A stretch of DNA of 64,000 nucleotides. Source: Ferrovibrio sp046297895. Lineage in GTDB: Bacteria > Pseudomonadota > Alphaproteobacteria > Ferrovibrionales > Ferrovibrionaceae. The stretch lies in assembly GCF_046297895.1 (NCBI RefSeq), contig NZ_JBKBHC010000005.1, positions 1-64,000 of the forward strand, written 5' to 3'. The notes under the pieces were generated by a model. It was given only the letters and a program-made list of their open reading frames with translations. It had not been told where the DNA came from and did no database searches. The translations under genes were made by a program, and so were the position numbers. Shown one piece after another: positions 43,557 to 52,729 of the stretch. Within the stretch, counting starts at the first letter, position 1. Each line of letters begins with the position of its first letter.

Positions 43557-45362
43557 ATGGACGGGCTGTTGCTCAACGCGGTGATCTATCTGGCTGCAGC
43601 GGTTATTGCGGTGCCCATTGCCAAAAAGCTCGGCCTTGGCTCGGTTCTGGGTTACCTGATTGCGGGCATCGTCGTCGGGCCCTGGGGGCTGAAACTGATC
43701 ACTGACGTCGACGCCATCCTGCATTTCTCCGAATTCGGCGTGGTGCTGCTTCTGTTCGTGATCGGGCTCGAGCTGAATCCCCGCCGCCTATGGCAGATGC
43801 GTTGGCCGATACTGGGCTTGGGCGGCGGGCAGGTGGCTGGCTGCACTCTTGCGCTTACCGCGCTTGGGCTTCTGCTGGGCTGGCCTTGGCAGGTGGCACT
43901 GGCTGCCGGCCTTGGCTTGTCTCTTTCATCGACGGCGATTGCCCTACAGCCGCTGACGGAACGCAATCTACTGGGCACGCCGGGCGGCCGATCTGCTTTT
44001 TCCATCCTGCTGTTCCAGGATATTGCCGTCATCCCGATGCTGGCGCTGCTGCCGCTTCTTGCCGGGACGGCGCTGGCTGAGACTGGCGAAGCTGGCTGGG
44101 TTGGCGCTTTGAAAGCAGTCGCGGCTATTGCCATTGTGATATTCGGCGGCCGATTCTTGACCAGGCCGTTATTTCGGATGATCGCCGGTACCGGCCTGCG
44201 CGAGGTTTTCACCGCCGTGGCGCTGTTGCTGGTGATCGGCATCGCGCTGTTGATGCAGTTGGCCGAATTGTCGATGGCGCTCGGGACCTTCCTGGCTGGC
44301 GTGTTGCTGGCCGAGTCGGAATACCGGCATGAACTCGAAAGCGATATTGAGCCCTTCAAGGGGCTGCTGTTGGGGCTATTCTTTACCGCCGTAGGCATGT
44401 CTGTCGATTTTGGCCTGCTGTTAGAAAAACCCGGAACAGTGCTTGGGCTGGTTGCGGCCCTTCTTGCAATAAAGGCAAGCATCCTGCTGCTGGTTGCCCG
44501 TATTGCGCGATTGCCCTGGAGCCAGACGGCATTGTTCGCGTTCCTGTTGGCCCAGGGCGGCGAGTTCGCCTTTGTCTTGTTTGGCAGTGCATCAGGTCTT
44601 GGCGTCATGGCCAGCGAGACAGTGGCCTTGTTGACCGTTGTGGTTGCCCTTTCCATGGCCACGGCGCCGCTGCTGGTGGTCGTGAACGACCGGTTGATCG
44701 AGCCGCGCTTCACCCGCGTTGCGGATCGTCCGCACGATACGCCGGAAGATGAGGGCAACCCGGTGATTGTTGCTGGTTTTGGCCGTTTTGGCCAAATCGT
44801 GGTTCGTCTGCTGTATGCCAACCGGATTGGCGTGACGGTGCTGGATCATGATCCGGAGATCATCGACACGCTACGCCGTTTCGGGTTCAAGGTTTTCTAT
44901 GGTGATGCGACCCGGTTGGATCTTCTGGAATCGGCCGGAGCCGGCCGCGCAAAGGTGCTGGTGATTGCGGTTGACAGCCAGGAGGCATCATTGGCCCTGG
45001 CAGACCTCGCGCAGAAGCATTTTCCGCATCTGAAGATCATAGCCCGGGCGCGGGATCTTCCACATGCCGTGGAATTAATGAACCGGAACATCCCGGTGCT
45101 TGAGCGCGAGACTTTTCATTCCGCCCTGCGGCTGGGTGAGGAAACCCTGAAGGCCCTGGGGCAGCCGGCCTTTACCGCGCGCAAGAAAACCCTGACCTTC
45201 AGGCAGCATAACGAAGAGCTGCTGCGGCAAATCCATACCCATTGGGACGAAGACATGGATAAGCGCATCACTCTGCAGCAGCAGGCGCGGGCCAGGCTGC
45301 AGCAGAATCTGGAGGCCGATGAAAAAGTCCAGCAGGAGGCGCGCGGATTGGGCTGGGATTGA
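43557..45362 (+). CDS. kefC: Glutathione-regulated potassium-efflux antiporter KefC/KefB type
   Basis: 601 residues. About a dozen transmembrane segments form a CPA2 cation/proton antiporter (SVLGYLIAGIVVGPWGLKLI, then VVLLLFVIGLELNPRRLWQM). A cytoplasmic RCK/TrkA-N domain begins near 405 with GFGRFGQIVVRLLYANRIGV and GDATRLDLLESAGA. In E. coli glutathione closes and glutathione adducts open this system, acidifying the cell against electrophiles. GATGAGGTG provides the binding site; ATG at 43554 is an equal alternative. KefB versus KefC cannot be settled by eye, but the kefF neighbour favours KefC. Confidence 0.9.
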   Translation: MDGLLLNAVIYLAAAVIAVPIAKKLGLGSVLGYLIAGIVVGPWGLKLITDVDAILHFSEFGVVLLLFVIGLELNPRRLWQMRWPILGLGGGQVAGCTLALTALGLLLGWPWQVALAAGLGLSLSSTAIALQPLTERNLLGTPGGRSAFSILLFQDIAVIPMLALLPLLAGTALAETGEAGWVGALKAVAAIAIVIFGGRFLTRPLFRMIAGTGLREVFTAVALLLVIGIALLMQLAELSMALGTFLAGVLLAESEYRHELESDIEPFKGLLLGLFFTAVGMSVDFGLLLEKPGTVLGLVAALLAIKASILLLVARIARLPWSQTALFAFLLAQGGEFAFVLFGSASGLGVMASETVALLTVVVALSMATAPLLVVVNDRLIEPRFTRVADRPHDTPEDEGNPVIVAGFGRFGQIVVRLLYANRIGVTVLDHDPEIIDTLRRFGFKVFYGDATRLDLLESAGAGRAKVLVIAVDSQEASLALADLAQKHFPHLKIIARARDLPHAVELMNRNIPVLERETFHSALRLGEETLKALGQPAFTARKKTLTFRQHNEELLRQIHTHWDEDMDKRITLQQQARARLQQNLEADEKVQQEARGLGWD

Positions 45363-45364
45363 TA

Positions 45365-46876
45365 TCAACCCAGGGCCAGTTTCTTGCGTTGCACCTTGCC
45401 ATTGGCCGTACGCGGCAGGCTGGTGACAAATCGCCATTCACGAGGGCATTTGTATGCGGCCAGCCGCTGTTCTGTGAAAGCAGCCAACTCGTCATGGCTG
45501 GGTGATTGACCCTCACGCAGCACGATGAAAGCACCGATAACCGAAACATCGCTGCGCACCCGGATCTCGGTGACGGCCACCTCTGCCACGGCGGGATGTT
45601 CCGCTATGGCGGCTTCGACCTCAACCGGCGAGACCCTGTAGCCCATGGCGTTCATCACGTCGTCGTTGCGGCCGTGATGCCAGAGATAGCCATCCGCATC
45701 GATACTGGCAAGGTCACCACCGCAGAACCATTCGCCACGATAGACCAGGGCCTCTTCTTCTGGTCGGTGCCAATACCCAAGCATGAGCGACGATTCTGAG
45801 CGATGCACGGCGAGCAGGCCTGTGGCGCCCTGCGGCAGCAAGGCGGATGTGTCGGGATCGAGGATCGCGACGCGCCGCCCCGGTTGCGGCTTGCCTGGGC
45901 TGCCCGGCCTGATGGTCATGCCAGGACCTGTGGAGATATAGGTCGAAATCTCCGACATCCCGAGCGCTTCATAGAGCGGTTTACCCATACGTCTCTGCCA
46001 TTCGTCGAGCAGGGCAGGGGGCAGAGCTTCGCCGGCTGTGACACCATGGCGAAACGCTGAAAGATCGTAAGCGCCAAGGTCGCAGTATTTCAGTATCTGT
46101 CGATACAGTGTCGGAACGGCGGCAAATATCGTAGCGCGATATTTTTCCAGAAGGCGTGGCCATACCTGGATATCGCGCGGGCCGTTATACAGAACCGTAG
46201 TGGCGCCAACGGCCCATGGATCGACCAGACCGACGCCAAGCGTGTAGGTCCAGTTGAAGGCGCCGGCATGCAGCATCACGTCGCTCTCGCCTAAGCCGAG
46301 CCAGCCCTGATGCATTGGTCGGCGGCCCCAGGCGGCGCGATGGGCATGTAGAACGCCTTTGGGCTTTCCTGTTGTGCCGGAGGTGTAGACCAGATAGGCA
46401 GGATCGTCGGCCGCTGTATCGGCATAGTCCGCCAATGGGGCGGATTGTTTGAGGGCCGCGAGCCGTTCGGGATCCAGCCGGATCACGCCGGATGGCAGGG
46501 TCAGGTCGCGCGCCAGCTCGGCGCTGGCGGCCACGGCAGCGGCGCCGGAATTCTCAAGCAGATAGGCTGCTTCGGCCGGCGTGAGCTGGGCGCTGGAAGG
46601 CAGGGCGACGAAGCCTGCCGCCATGGTGGCGAAATAGGTGAGTGCGTAATCGGCATCGTTGGCCATCCGGATCATGATCCGGCTGCCGGGTGCCAGTCCC
46701 AGGCTCTGCAAACCGGCCGCCAGGCGACGCACCGCCAGGTCGACGTCTGCGAAGGTCATGCGGAACTCACCGCTTTCCCCCACCAATATCATGGCCGTCT
46801 TGTCGGCACGCAGACGGGCATTCTGGGACAGGCAGTATCGGGCGATGTTGAAACGAGCGGCGACGGGCACGATCAT
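45365..46876 (-). CDS. AMP-dependent acyl-CoA synthetase/ligase
   Basis: 503 residues of the ANL superfamily. The P-loop-like motif is LVYTSGTTGKPKGVLHAHRA. YEALGMSEISTYISTGPGMT, GEWFCGGDLASIDADGYLWH and the C-terminal PRTANGKVQRKK with catalytic Lys follow. It activates an unidentified carboxylic acid to its CoA thioester; the layout recalls benzoate- or medium-chain-acid CoA ligases. The ATG at 46876 lies five bases after the MFS stop; the open frame continues upstream inside the MFS gene but is not coding. Confidence 0.92.
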   Translation of the reverse strand: MIVPVAARFNIARYCLSQNARLRADKTAMILVGESGEFRMTFADVDLAVRRLAAGLQSLGLAPGSRIMIRMANDADYALTYFATMAAGFVALPSSAQLTPAEAAYLLENSGAAAVAASAELARDLTLPSGVIRLDPERLAALKQSAPLADYADTAADDPAYLVYTSGTTGKPKGVLHAHRAAWGRRPMHQGWLGLGESDVMLHAGAFNWTYTLGVGLVDPWAVGATTVLYNGPRDIQVWPRLLEKYRATIFAAVPTLYRQILKYCDLGAYDLSAFRHGVTAGEALPPALLDEWQRRMGKPLYEALGMSEISTYISTGPGMTIRPGSPGKPQPGRRVAILDPDTSALLPQGATGLLAVHRSESSLMLGYWHRPEEEALVYRGEWFCGGDLASIDADGYLWHHGRNDDVMNAMGYRVSPVEVEAAIAEHPAVAEVAVTEIRVRSDVSVIGAFIVLREGQSPSHDELAAFTEQRLAAYKCPREWRFVTSLPRTANGKVQRKKLALG

Positions 46877-46881
46877 GGATA

Positions 46882-48111
46882 TCAGGCGGTCTGGTGCGGT
46901 TTGGCGTCTGGACTGCGTAAGTAGTACAGCAGGGCGGACAGCAGAAGGATAGTCTGCACACCAAACAGAATGCGATAATCCAGTTCGCTGGCCGGAGTGC
47001 CTTTTGGTGCCAGCCACCCCATCAGGAATCCTGTCAGTATCTGCTGGAACGCGCCGCCGCCCATGGTGCCGATATTCAGGGTTGTGATGCCGCGGCCGGC
47101 CAGTTCTGCGGGAAAGACCGAACGGGCATGGGCAAATATCATGACCACGCAGCCATTCATCACCCCCATTACGGTGAACAGTGTGGTGATGGTCGTGACG
47201 CTCAGCCCTGGAACCAGAACCATTATGACCAGGCACAAGATCTGGCTGCCGAGGCCGGCTGCCAGGAGCCATTTGCGGGTATTGAAAACCCGGTCGAGTG
47301 GGCCCCAGATGAAATAGCCGCCAGCGGCACCCGCCGCCATGAAGATCAGGACATTGCCCCGTGCCTTGGCATCAAGGCCATGCACATCGTGCAGATACGG
47401 TCCGGCCCATAACCCGAGAATGGTGATGAATGTGGCATAGGCGGTGAAAATAATTACAAAAAGATGCGGAAAGGCCGGGTGCCGCATCACCGTGGCCACC
47501 CCACGCAAGGCCTGGCCCAGACTTTCACCGGCGCCTGGACGGGCCTTGGCCGGATCTGGATGGTCATGGATCGCCCACAGCGACAGGGCAATCAGAGCCA
47601 GTGTCATGGCGGCCGTGACATAGAATGCCGCGCGCCAGCCAAAAGCGGCCGTGAACCATGCCAGCGGCGCGGTCGACGCAATGACGCCCAGATTACCGAC
47701 GGCAATCAGGATGCCCGACATTTGGGCGAATTTCTCCGGACTGAACCAGCGTGAGAACAACACGAGCGGACCAGTCAGCAGCGCAGCGCAACCGAAGCCA
47801 AGTATCACGCGGGCAGCGCTCAGTTCTGTCAGGTCGCGCCCGTAGGCGAAAGCCAGCGCACCGAAAAAGGCAATCACCAGTGTGACGATGATCGTACGCC
47901 GGGGTCCCCAGCGGTCCAGGGCTATGCCGACCGGTAACTGGCTGATCGAGAAAGTAAGAAAGAAGGCGCCGGTGAGGATGCCGAGGTCCTCCGGTGTCAG
48001 GCTGAGTTCAGTCATCAGGTCGGGGCCGATGACGGCATTGGCCGAGCGGTAGAATTGGCTGATGATATAAGTGAGGCAGGCGCAAAGCAGGATACGCCAG
48101 GCAATCGGCAT
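46882..48111 (-). CDS. MFS transporter
   Basis: 409 residues with twelve predicted transmembrane helices. The loop 2-3 signature is GIALDRWGPRRTIIVT, and FSRWFSPEKFAQMSGILIAV is typical of the anion/organic-acid side of the superfamily. The start is ATG at 48111 or GTG at 48114. Immediately followed by the acyl-CoA ligase on the same strand, so it likely imports the acid that the ligase activates. Direction and substrate are inference. Confidence 0.9.
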   Translation of the reverse strand: MPIAWRILLCACLTYIISQFYRSANAVIGPDLMTELSLTPEDLGILTGAFFLTFSISQLPVGIALDRWGPRRTIIVTLVIAFFGALAFAYGRDLTELSAARVILGFGCAALLTGPLVLFSRWFSPEKFAQMSGILIAVGNLGVIASTAPLAWFTAAFGWRAAFYVTAAMTLALIALSLWAIHDHPDPAKARPGAGESLGQALRGVATVMRHPAFPHLFVIIFTAYATFITILGLWAGPYLHDVHGLDAKARGNVLIFMAAGAAGGYFIWGPLDRVFNTRKWLLAAGLGSQILCLVIMVLVPGLSVTTITTLFTVMGVMNGCVVMIFAHARSVFPAELAGRGITTLNIGTMGGGAFQQILTGFLMGWLAPKGTPASELDYRILFGVQTILLLSALLYYLRSPDAKPHQTA

Positions 48112-48409
48112 CACGGCACCACGACTGTTATTCGCCCATTGATATTTCCGGCGCTCATGCGGCGATGCCGGTGAACAGGCCTAGCAGAATGATCGCAACA
48201 ATCATGCAGGGCATGATAGGCCGCGCGATTTTCAGGATCACTGGACGAAGACCTGCTCGGCGCGGTGGGCGGTTGGTCGGATCATGGCGTTACCTTCGCT
48301 GCGTTATGTATTTATTTTATTGTCATACTAATAAAACTGTTCAGGCCCAACAAGAAATGCGGCGTGGCCGACTTGCTTATTGTGCATTGCACGCGCCTGA
48401 CGCTTGAAT
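48112..48409. other. 298-base gap between MFS and RimK-type genes
   Basis: No convincing gene is present. An AT-rich block at about 48300-48345 includes, on the minus strand, TTGGGC and TATGAC spaced by 17 bases, a weak promoter candidate for the MFS-ligase pair. A 28-codon GTG frame on the minus strand (48155-48241) would encode one hydrophobic helix but lacks a start signal. No terminator is visible after the RimK-type gene. Confidence 0.4.
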
Positions 48410-50137
48410 CTATTTCTGAGTGAAGGGCAACGGCAGGGGAGGTTCGTCCGCTGGTTCGGTGGTTTGCACCACCTGCGGCCGCGAGGCTGCAAGCATGGCT
48501 GCGGCAACCTGGCTGGAAACCTCCGCCGCGATCTTGGCTGCGATCTCGGCCGATACCTTGGCCGCGACTTGGGCGGCGATCTGCGCTGGCGAAGGCGGTC
48601 CGTTCCCCTGTTGACCGGCATAGGCGGTCGACAGTTGAAGCGGCATGCCGACTTGTGCCTGTGCGATGTCGCCAGCCGTGCCTGGGCGCTCTTCCAGGCG
48701 ACGGATGAATTCCTGGATGATGCGCCGGTATAGTTCGTCCTTGAGTACGGCGTCTTCTTCGCCCTGGTTGATCGATGGGTTGTCGTTCACCTCGATCACG
48801 ACAACACCCTTTGGCGTCTGCTTCAGGTCGACGCCATACAGGCCATTTCCGATCAGACCGGCGGCCTTGAGCGCGATATCAACGACCTCGGCTGGTGCTT
48901 CCTCCACCGGCAGGGTGCGGAACCCGCCTTCGGTGAACCGGCCGCTATCGCTGTGCTTAACGACCTGCCAGTGGCCACGCGACATGAAATACTGACAGGC
49001 ATAGATCGGCTGTCCACGCAGGATGCCGATGCGCCAGTCGAAGTCGGTATACAGGTATTCCTGCGCCAGAATCACATCGGACTCGCGAAGCAGGCGTGCG
49101 GCGGCTTCTTCCAGTTGTGAGCGATCCTCGGCCTTGACGATACCGCGCGAGAAGGAACCGTCAGGTATCTTTAGGATGATCGGATACTGGATTTCCTGTT
49201 CGATGGCCTCGATTCCGCGGTTGTCCAGAACCACCGTCTTCGGCGTGGGAATCTTGTTGGCCTTCAGCAGTTCGGCAAGATAGACCTTGTTGGTGCAGCG
49301 CAGGATCGAGGTTGGATCATCGATCACCGCCATGCCCTCGTTTTCGGCCTTCTTGGCAAAACGATAGGTGTGATGATCCAGGGCGGTGGTCTCGCGGATG
49401 AACAACGCGTCGTATTCTGCCAGTTCGGAGTAGTCCTTTTTCTCGATAAGCTCGACCTCGACGCCCATCTGCTCGCCCGTTCTGATGAACTTCTGCAGGG
49501 TCCGGCGATCAGAGGGAGGCAGGGCTTCGTTCGGATTATGCAGGATGGCCAGGCTGTATTTCGCAGCCGGCTTGGCCTTTGGAGCGCGCCAGTTCGAACG
49601 CGTGTAGGATTCCAGGGCGTGTTCGAAGAATTCCTGCTGGTCCGGCTTGAGGTCGCTCAGTGCCATCGGCCGGATCGAGGCGATGTGCCAGCCATCTTCA
49701 GGCGAGATGCTGAGTTTCAGTAGCGGGCAGCGGAATTCGTCGAATACACGCCGGGCCAAATCTGGAAACCGCAGATCATCGGTGCGGCCGAAAAAGACGT
49801 GCAGGGTAAACGGTGCGGTCGGTAGCATGACCAGCCTTTTGACCTGCTGGCGCAGCAGCTCATCAAGTTCGGGCAGGGCATGGCTGTATATGCTGCGCTG
49901 GCGCAGGTCGAGGATGGTTTTGACGCTCGGTATCACCTTCTGACTGCGGGCCTCGGCCAGCAGGGAACAGTAATATCCATAACCGAGATAGGAATAATCC
50001 TTGCTCAGGTTGATGATCTTCGCGCGCTTGTCCTGCACCAGATCCGGCCGTGTAATGAACTCACGGTTGTTGAGCACCAGACAGCCCGGGTTGCGGTAGC
50101 GAAAATGCGTTTTGCGTTCGACGATGATGATGTGCAT
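48410..50137 (-). CDS. RimK-like ATP-grasp ligase with RLAN N-terminal domain
   Basis: 575 residues. The N-terminal RLAN domain (about 1-200) starts MHIIIVERKTHFRYRNPG and contains SKDYSYLGYGYYCSLLAEAR. The ATP-grasp domain (about 270-470) shows YPIILKIPDGSFSRGIVKAE, GLYGVDLKQTPKG and VVVIEVNDNPSINQGEED, including metal ligands. RimK-like enzymes add amino acids, often glutamate, to proteins or small molecules; the substrate here is unknown. Residues about 517-548 consist of [AS][AS]X[VIM] tetrapeptides, then a proline-rich tail. A GNAT gene lies 29 bases upstream. Confidence 0.88.
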   Translation of the reverse strand: MHIIIVERKTHFRYRNPGCLVLNNREFITRPDLVQDKRAKIINLSKDYSYLGYGYYCSLLAEARSQKVIPSVKTILDLRQRSIYSHALPELDELLRQQVKRLVMLPTAPFTLHVFFGRTDDLRFPDLARRVFDEFRCPLLKLSISPEDGWHIASIRPMALSDLKPDQQEFFEHALESYTRSNWRAPKAKPAAKYSLAILHNPNEALPPSDRRTLQKFIRTGEQMGVEVELIEKKDYSELAEYDALFIRETTALDHHTYRFAKKAENEGMAVIDDPTSILRCTNKVYLAELLKANKIPTPKTVVLDNRGIEAIEQEIQYPIILKIPDGSFSRGIVKAEDRSQLEEAAARLLRESDVILAQEYLYTDFDWRIGILRGQPIYACQYFMSRGHWQVVKHSDSGRFTEGGFRTLPVEEAPAEVVDIALKAAGLIGNGLYGVDLKQTPKGVVVIEVNDNPSINQGEEDAVLKDELYRRIIQEFIRRLEERPGTAGDIAQAQVGMPLQLSTAYAGQQGNGPPSPAQIAAQVAAKVSAEIAAKIAAEVSSQVAAAMLAASRPQVVQTTEPADEPPLPLPFTQK

Positions 50138-50166
50138 GGCGACGGGATGATCTCTCCCGGAAATGC

Positions 50167-50637
50167 TTAGTGCCTATGCGGGCTGGAAGGGAACTGCTTT
50201 TCCAGCCGCAGGGCATCGGCGCCGTTTTCATAATAGGCGGCAATGCGACCAATAATCTCATAGCCGCTTTTGCGGTACAGCGCGAGGGCCGTTTTATTGC
50301 GGATGCTGGCTTCCAGGCGCAGCGCGCTTGCGCCCCGGCGGACTGCCGTTTTTTCGGCCAATGCCAGCAATTTTGCGCCCAGCCCGAGTCCGCGGCTGCC
50401 GGGATCAACCGCTATGGAATACAGTCGGGCAGCCGGCGAATCGCGACGGAGAAACAGGGTCGCGGCGCCGATCAGATGCCCGTCTGATCTGTCCGCCACC
50501 AGCAATAAGGCACGGGGATTGCGCAGGGCGGCGGCGTAGCTGCGCCGCGACATGCGGTCGTGTTTGAAACAGCGGTTTTCAAGTACCACCAACGCATCCA
50601 GATCGGCCATGCGTGCCGCGCGGATCCGAAATGTCAT
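50167..50637 (-). CDS. GNAT-family N-acetyltransferase
   Basis: 156 residues. The acetyl-CoA pyrophosphate loop is IAVDPGSRGLGLGAKLLALA, and the C-terminal ALALYRKSGYEIIGRIAAYY is RimI-like. It could acetylate a protein N terminus or a small amine. The start overlaps the MBL gene stop by four bases (ATGA) and the RLAN-RimK gene follows 29 bases later, so acetylation and ligation may act on one substrate. That link is inference. Confidence 0.88.
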   Translation of the reverse strand: MTFRIRAARMADLDALVVLENRCFKHDRMSRRSYAAALRNPRALLLVADRSDGHLIGAATLFLRRDSPAARLYSIAVDPGSRGLGLGAKLLALAEKTAVRRGASALRLEASIRNKTALALYRKSGYEIIGRIAAYYENGADALRLEKQFPSSPHRH

Positions 50638-51515
50638 TGCGGCCAGGGCAGGGCAACGGCCGCTTCGCCATGACGAAGCATGCCGGTCACGGTGTCGAAC
50701 TGCATAAGGTCTTCGCCCACCAGCACCGGACCGGAATAATCGGCGCGTATATCGGCCAGCAATGCATTGCTGTCGAACGCCACCGGTACGAAATGGTTGA
50801 GGATCAGGCAGCGGGCGCGGGCCTGGGCCGCCACCTTGCCGACCTCGGTCGAGAGGGTGTGATAGCTTGCAACGTTTTCAATGGTTTCCGGTCCGCGCAC
50901 GCCGGGCAGGGCCAGCATTTCTCGGTGGATGAAGCATTCATGCACCAAGGCATCAGCGTCCTTCGCGGCCAGGATCAGGTCTGGGCAAAAAGCGGTGTCG
51001 CCGCTGAAGGCCACTTTCTGCCGGCCATCGGTGAAGACATAACCATAGGCGGCCTTCACCGGCTGATGCCGGACGGCCACGGCGATCACGGTCAGGTCTC
51101 CATCACGCAACGCGATGCCAGGCTCGAGCTCGGTGATTTCCAGCTCCAGCGCCACGGTGGAGGGGCGCTTTTCGTGGGCGATGCGCTGTTCCAGTTCGGG
51201 CCGCCACAGCGCCATAAGCCCGTTGAGGTATTGCCGCGTGCCGTGCGGTCCGAAAATGCGCTGCGGCCGGTCGCGGCCTTGATGCCAGCTTGAGATGATG
51301 AGCTGGAACAGATCAATGATATGGTCTGAGTGAAGATGCGTAAGGAAAAGGGCATCAATCGACTTGCCGGCGCTGCCAGCGCCCAGCAGGCGCTGGGTGA
51401 CGCCCGAGCCGCAATCGACCAGAAACTGGCGGTCGTTCCAGCACAGCAGGCTGGCGGGACCGTATCGTCGGGTTGAGACCTGGGGGCAGCCGGTGCCGAG
51501 CAGAGTGACGCGCAT
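50634..51515 (-). CDS. Metallo-beta-lactamase-fold hydrolase (RNase Z-like)
   Basis: 293 residues. The zinc motif THLHSDH is at 59-65 (His60, His62, Asp64, His65), with FSGDTAFCPDLILAAKDADA and LILNHFVP as later ligand segments. MRVTLLGTGCPQ at the start resembles RNase Z and arylsulfatase-type enzymes, but RNase Z exosite features are not evident, so tRNA processing is not claimed. It begins two bases after moeA and overlaps the GNAT gene. Confidence 0.88.
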   Translation of the reverse strand: MRVTLLGTGCPQVSTRRYGPASLLCWNDRQFLVDCGSGVTQRLLGAGSAGKSIDALFLTHLHSDHIIDLFQLIISSWHQGRDRPQRIFGPHGTRQYLNGLMALWRPELEQRIAHEKRPSTVALELEITELEPGIALRDGDLTVIAVAVRHQPVKAAYGYVFTDGRQKVAFSGDTAFCPDLILAAKDADALVHECFIHREMLALPGVRGPETIENVASYHTLSTEVGKVAAQARARCLILNHFVPVAFDSNALLADIRADYSGPVLVGEDLMQFDTVTGMLRHGEAAVALPWPQ

Positions 51516-51517
51516 GG

Positions 51518-52729
51518 TCAGCGCAGCCGCAGAATCGGCACGGGCGTGCCGGCTTTCAGGGCCGGTGCCAGGGGCGCACGTACGATCAGGGCATCGGCAT
51601 CGCTCAACAGCCGCAGCATCGAACTATCCTGTTTCCCGAAGGCATCGACGACCGGCTGCCCGGCAGCATTGAGGCTCAGGCGGGCCCGCAGGTAATCCTC
51701 GCGCCGGTCGTTCTCGGGCAGGTCATGGGCGGCCAGGGCGGTTTCAAACCGCACCTGCCAGTCCAGCCCCAGCATCGCCCGCAATGCAGGCACGAGGAAG
51801 TTATGGCCGCAGACCAGGGCCGAAACCGGGTTGCCGGGCAGGCCCAGCAGGGCGACCGATTGGCCGTTGCCAAGATCAGCCCGACCGAACATCAGCGGCT
51901 TGCCCGGACGCATGGCGATACGCCAGAAATCGATGCCGGTGCCGCCGCCGCCCAGCACCTTGTGGATCAGGTCGTGTTCGCCGACGCTGGCACCACCGAG
52001 CGTCAGCAGCAGATCGCAGCCGGCCGCCGCCGCAGCCTTGTCGCGCAGGTCGGCCTCGGTGTCACGCGCGATGCCAAGATCGATGGCCTCGCCACCCTGC
52101 ATCTCGATCAGGGCGCAGAGGCCGATATTGTTGGAACTGACAATCTGGTTTGGGCCGATGGGTTCGCCGGGACGGGCAAGTTCATCACCGGTGGCCAGCA
52201 CGGCGACGCGGGGGCGACGGCGCACCGCCAGCCAGGGCACGTTCATCGCAGCCGCGAGCGCCAGATCGGCAGGGCCGAGCTGCCGCCCGGCTTTAAGCAG
52301 CACCTGTCCCTCGCTGAAATCGAGACCGGCATGCCGGATCCACCGACCCGGTTTCGGCGCCTCTCGCACGGTGAGCAGGCCGTCGGCGCCCAGATCGGCA
52401 TCCTCCTGGATCACGATGGCATCGGCGCCGGCCGGCAGCGGCGCGCCGGTGAAGATGCGCACGCACTCCCCCGGGCCGACCTCACCTTCATGACGGCCGC
52501 CGGCGGCGGCCGTGCCGACCGGCTTCAGTTTCGCTGGAATCGTGGCCAGATCGGCCTGGCGGCAGGCCCAGCCATCCATGGCGCTGACATCGAATGGCGG
52601 CTGGGTACGCCGCGCTGCGACATCTTCGGCCAGAACCCGTCCGGCGGCTTCGGGCAGCATCACGGTTTCGGCGGGCGTTTGGGGCAGACCGGCGATGATG
52701 CGGGCGCGAGCCTCGGCGACAGGGATCAT
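51518..52729 (-). CDS. moeA: Molybdopterin molybdenumtransferase MoeA
   Basis: 403 residues, inserting molybdate into adenylated molybdopterin. DVSAMDGWACR, VAVLATGDELARPGEPIGPN, LGGASVGEHDLIH and LLGLPGNPVSALV are family motifs. The start overlaps the moaC stop by four bases, and the following hydrolase begins two bases after the stop, so it lies mid-operon. Confidence 0.95.
   Translation of the reverse strand: MIPVAEARARIIAGLPQTPAETVMLPEAAGRVLAEDVAARRTQPPFDVSAMDGWACRQADLATIPAKLKPVGTAAAGGRHEGEVGPGECVRIFTGAPLPAGADAIVIQEDADLGADGLLTVREAPKPGRWIRHAGLDFSEGQVLLKAGRQLGPADLALAAAMNVPWLAVRRRPRVAVLATGDELARPGEPIGPNQIVSSNNIGLCALIEMQGGEAIDLGIARDTEADLRDKAAAAAGCDLLLTLGGASVGEHDLIHKVLGGGGTGIDFWRIAMRPGKPLMFGRADLGNGQSVALLGLPGNPVSALVCGHNFLVPALRAMLGLDWQVRFETALAAHDLPENDRREDYLRARLSLNAAGQPVVDAFGKQDSSMLRLLSDADALIVRAPLAPALKAGTPVPILRLR

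Noticed and set aside
48155..48241. 28-codon minus-strand GTG frame encoding one hydrophobic helix
   Set aside because: No Shine-Dalgarno, non-ATG start and no supporting context; could be chance.
48165..48407. 80-codon plus-strand frame in the MFS-RimK gap
   Set aside because: Arg/Cys-rich, no ribosome site, and opposite to the probable promoter of the MFS gene.
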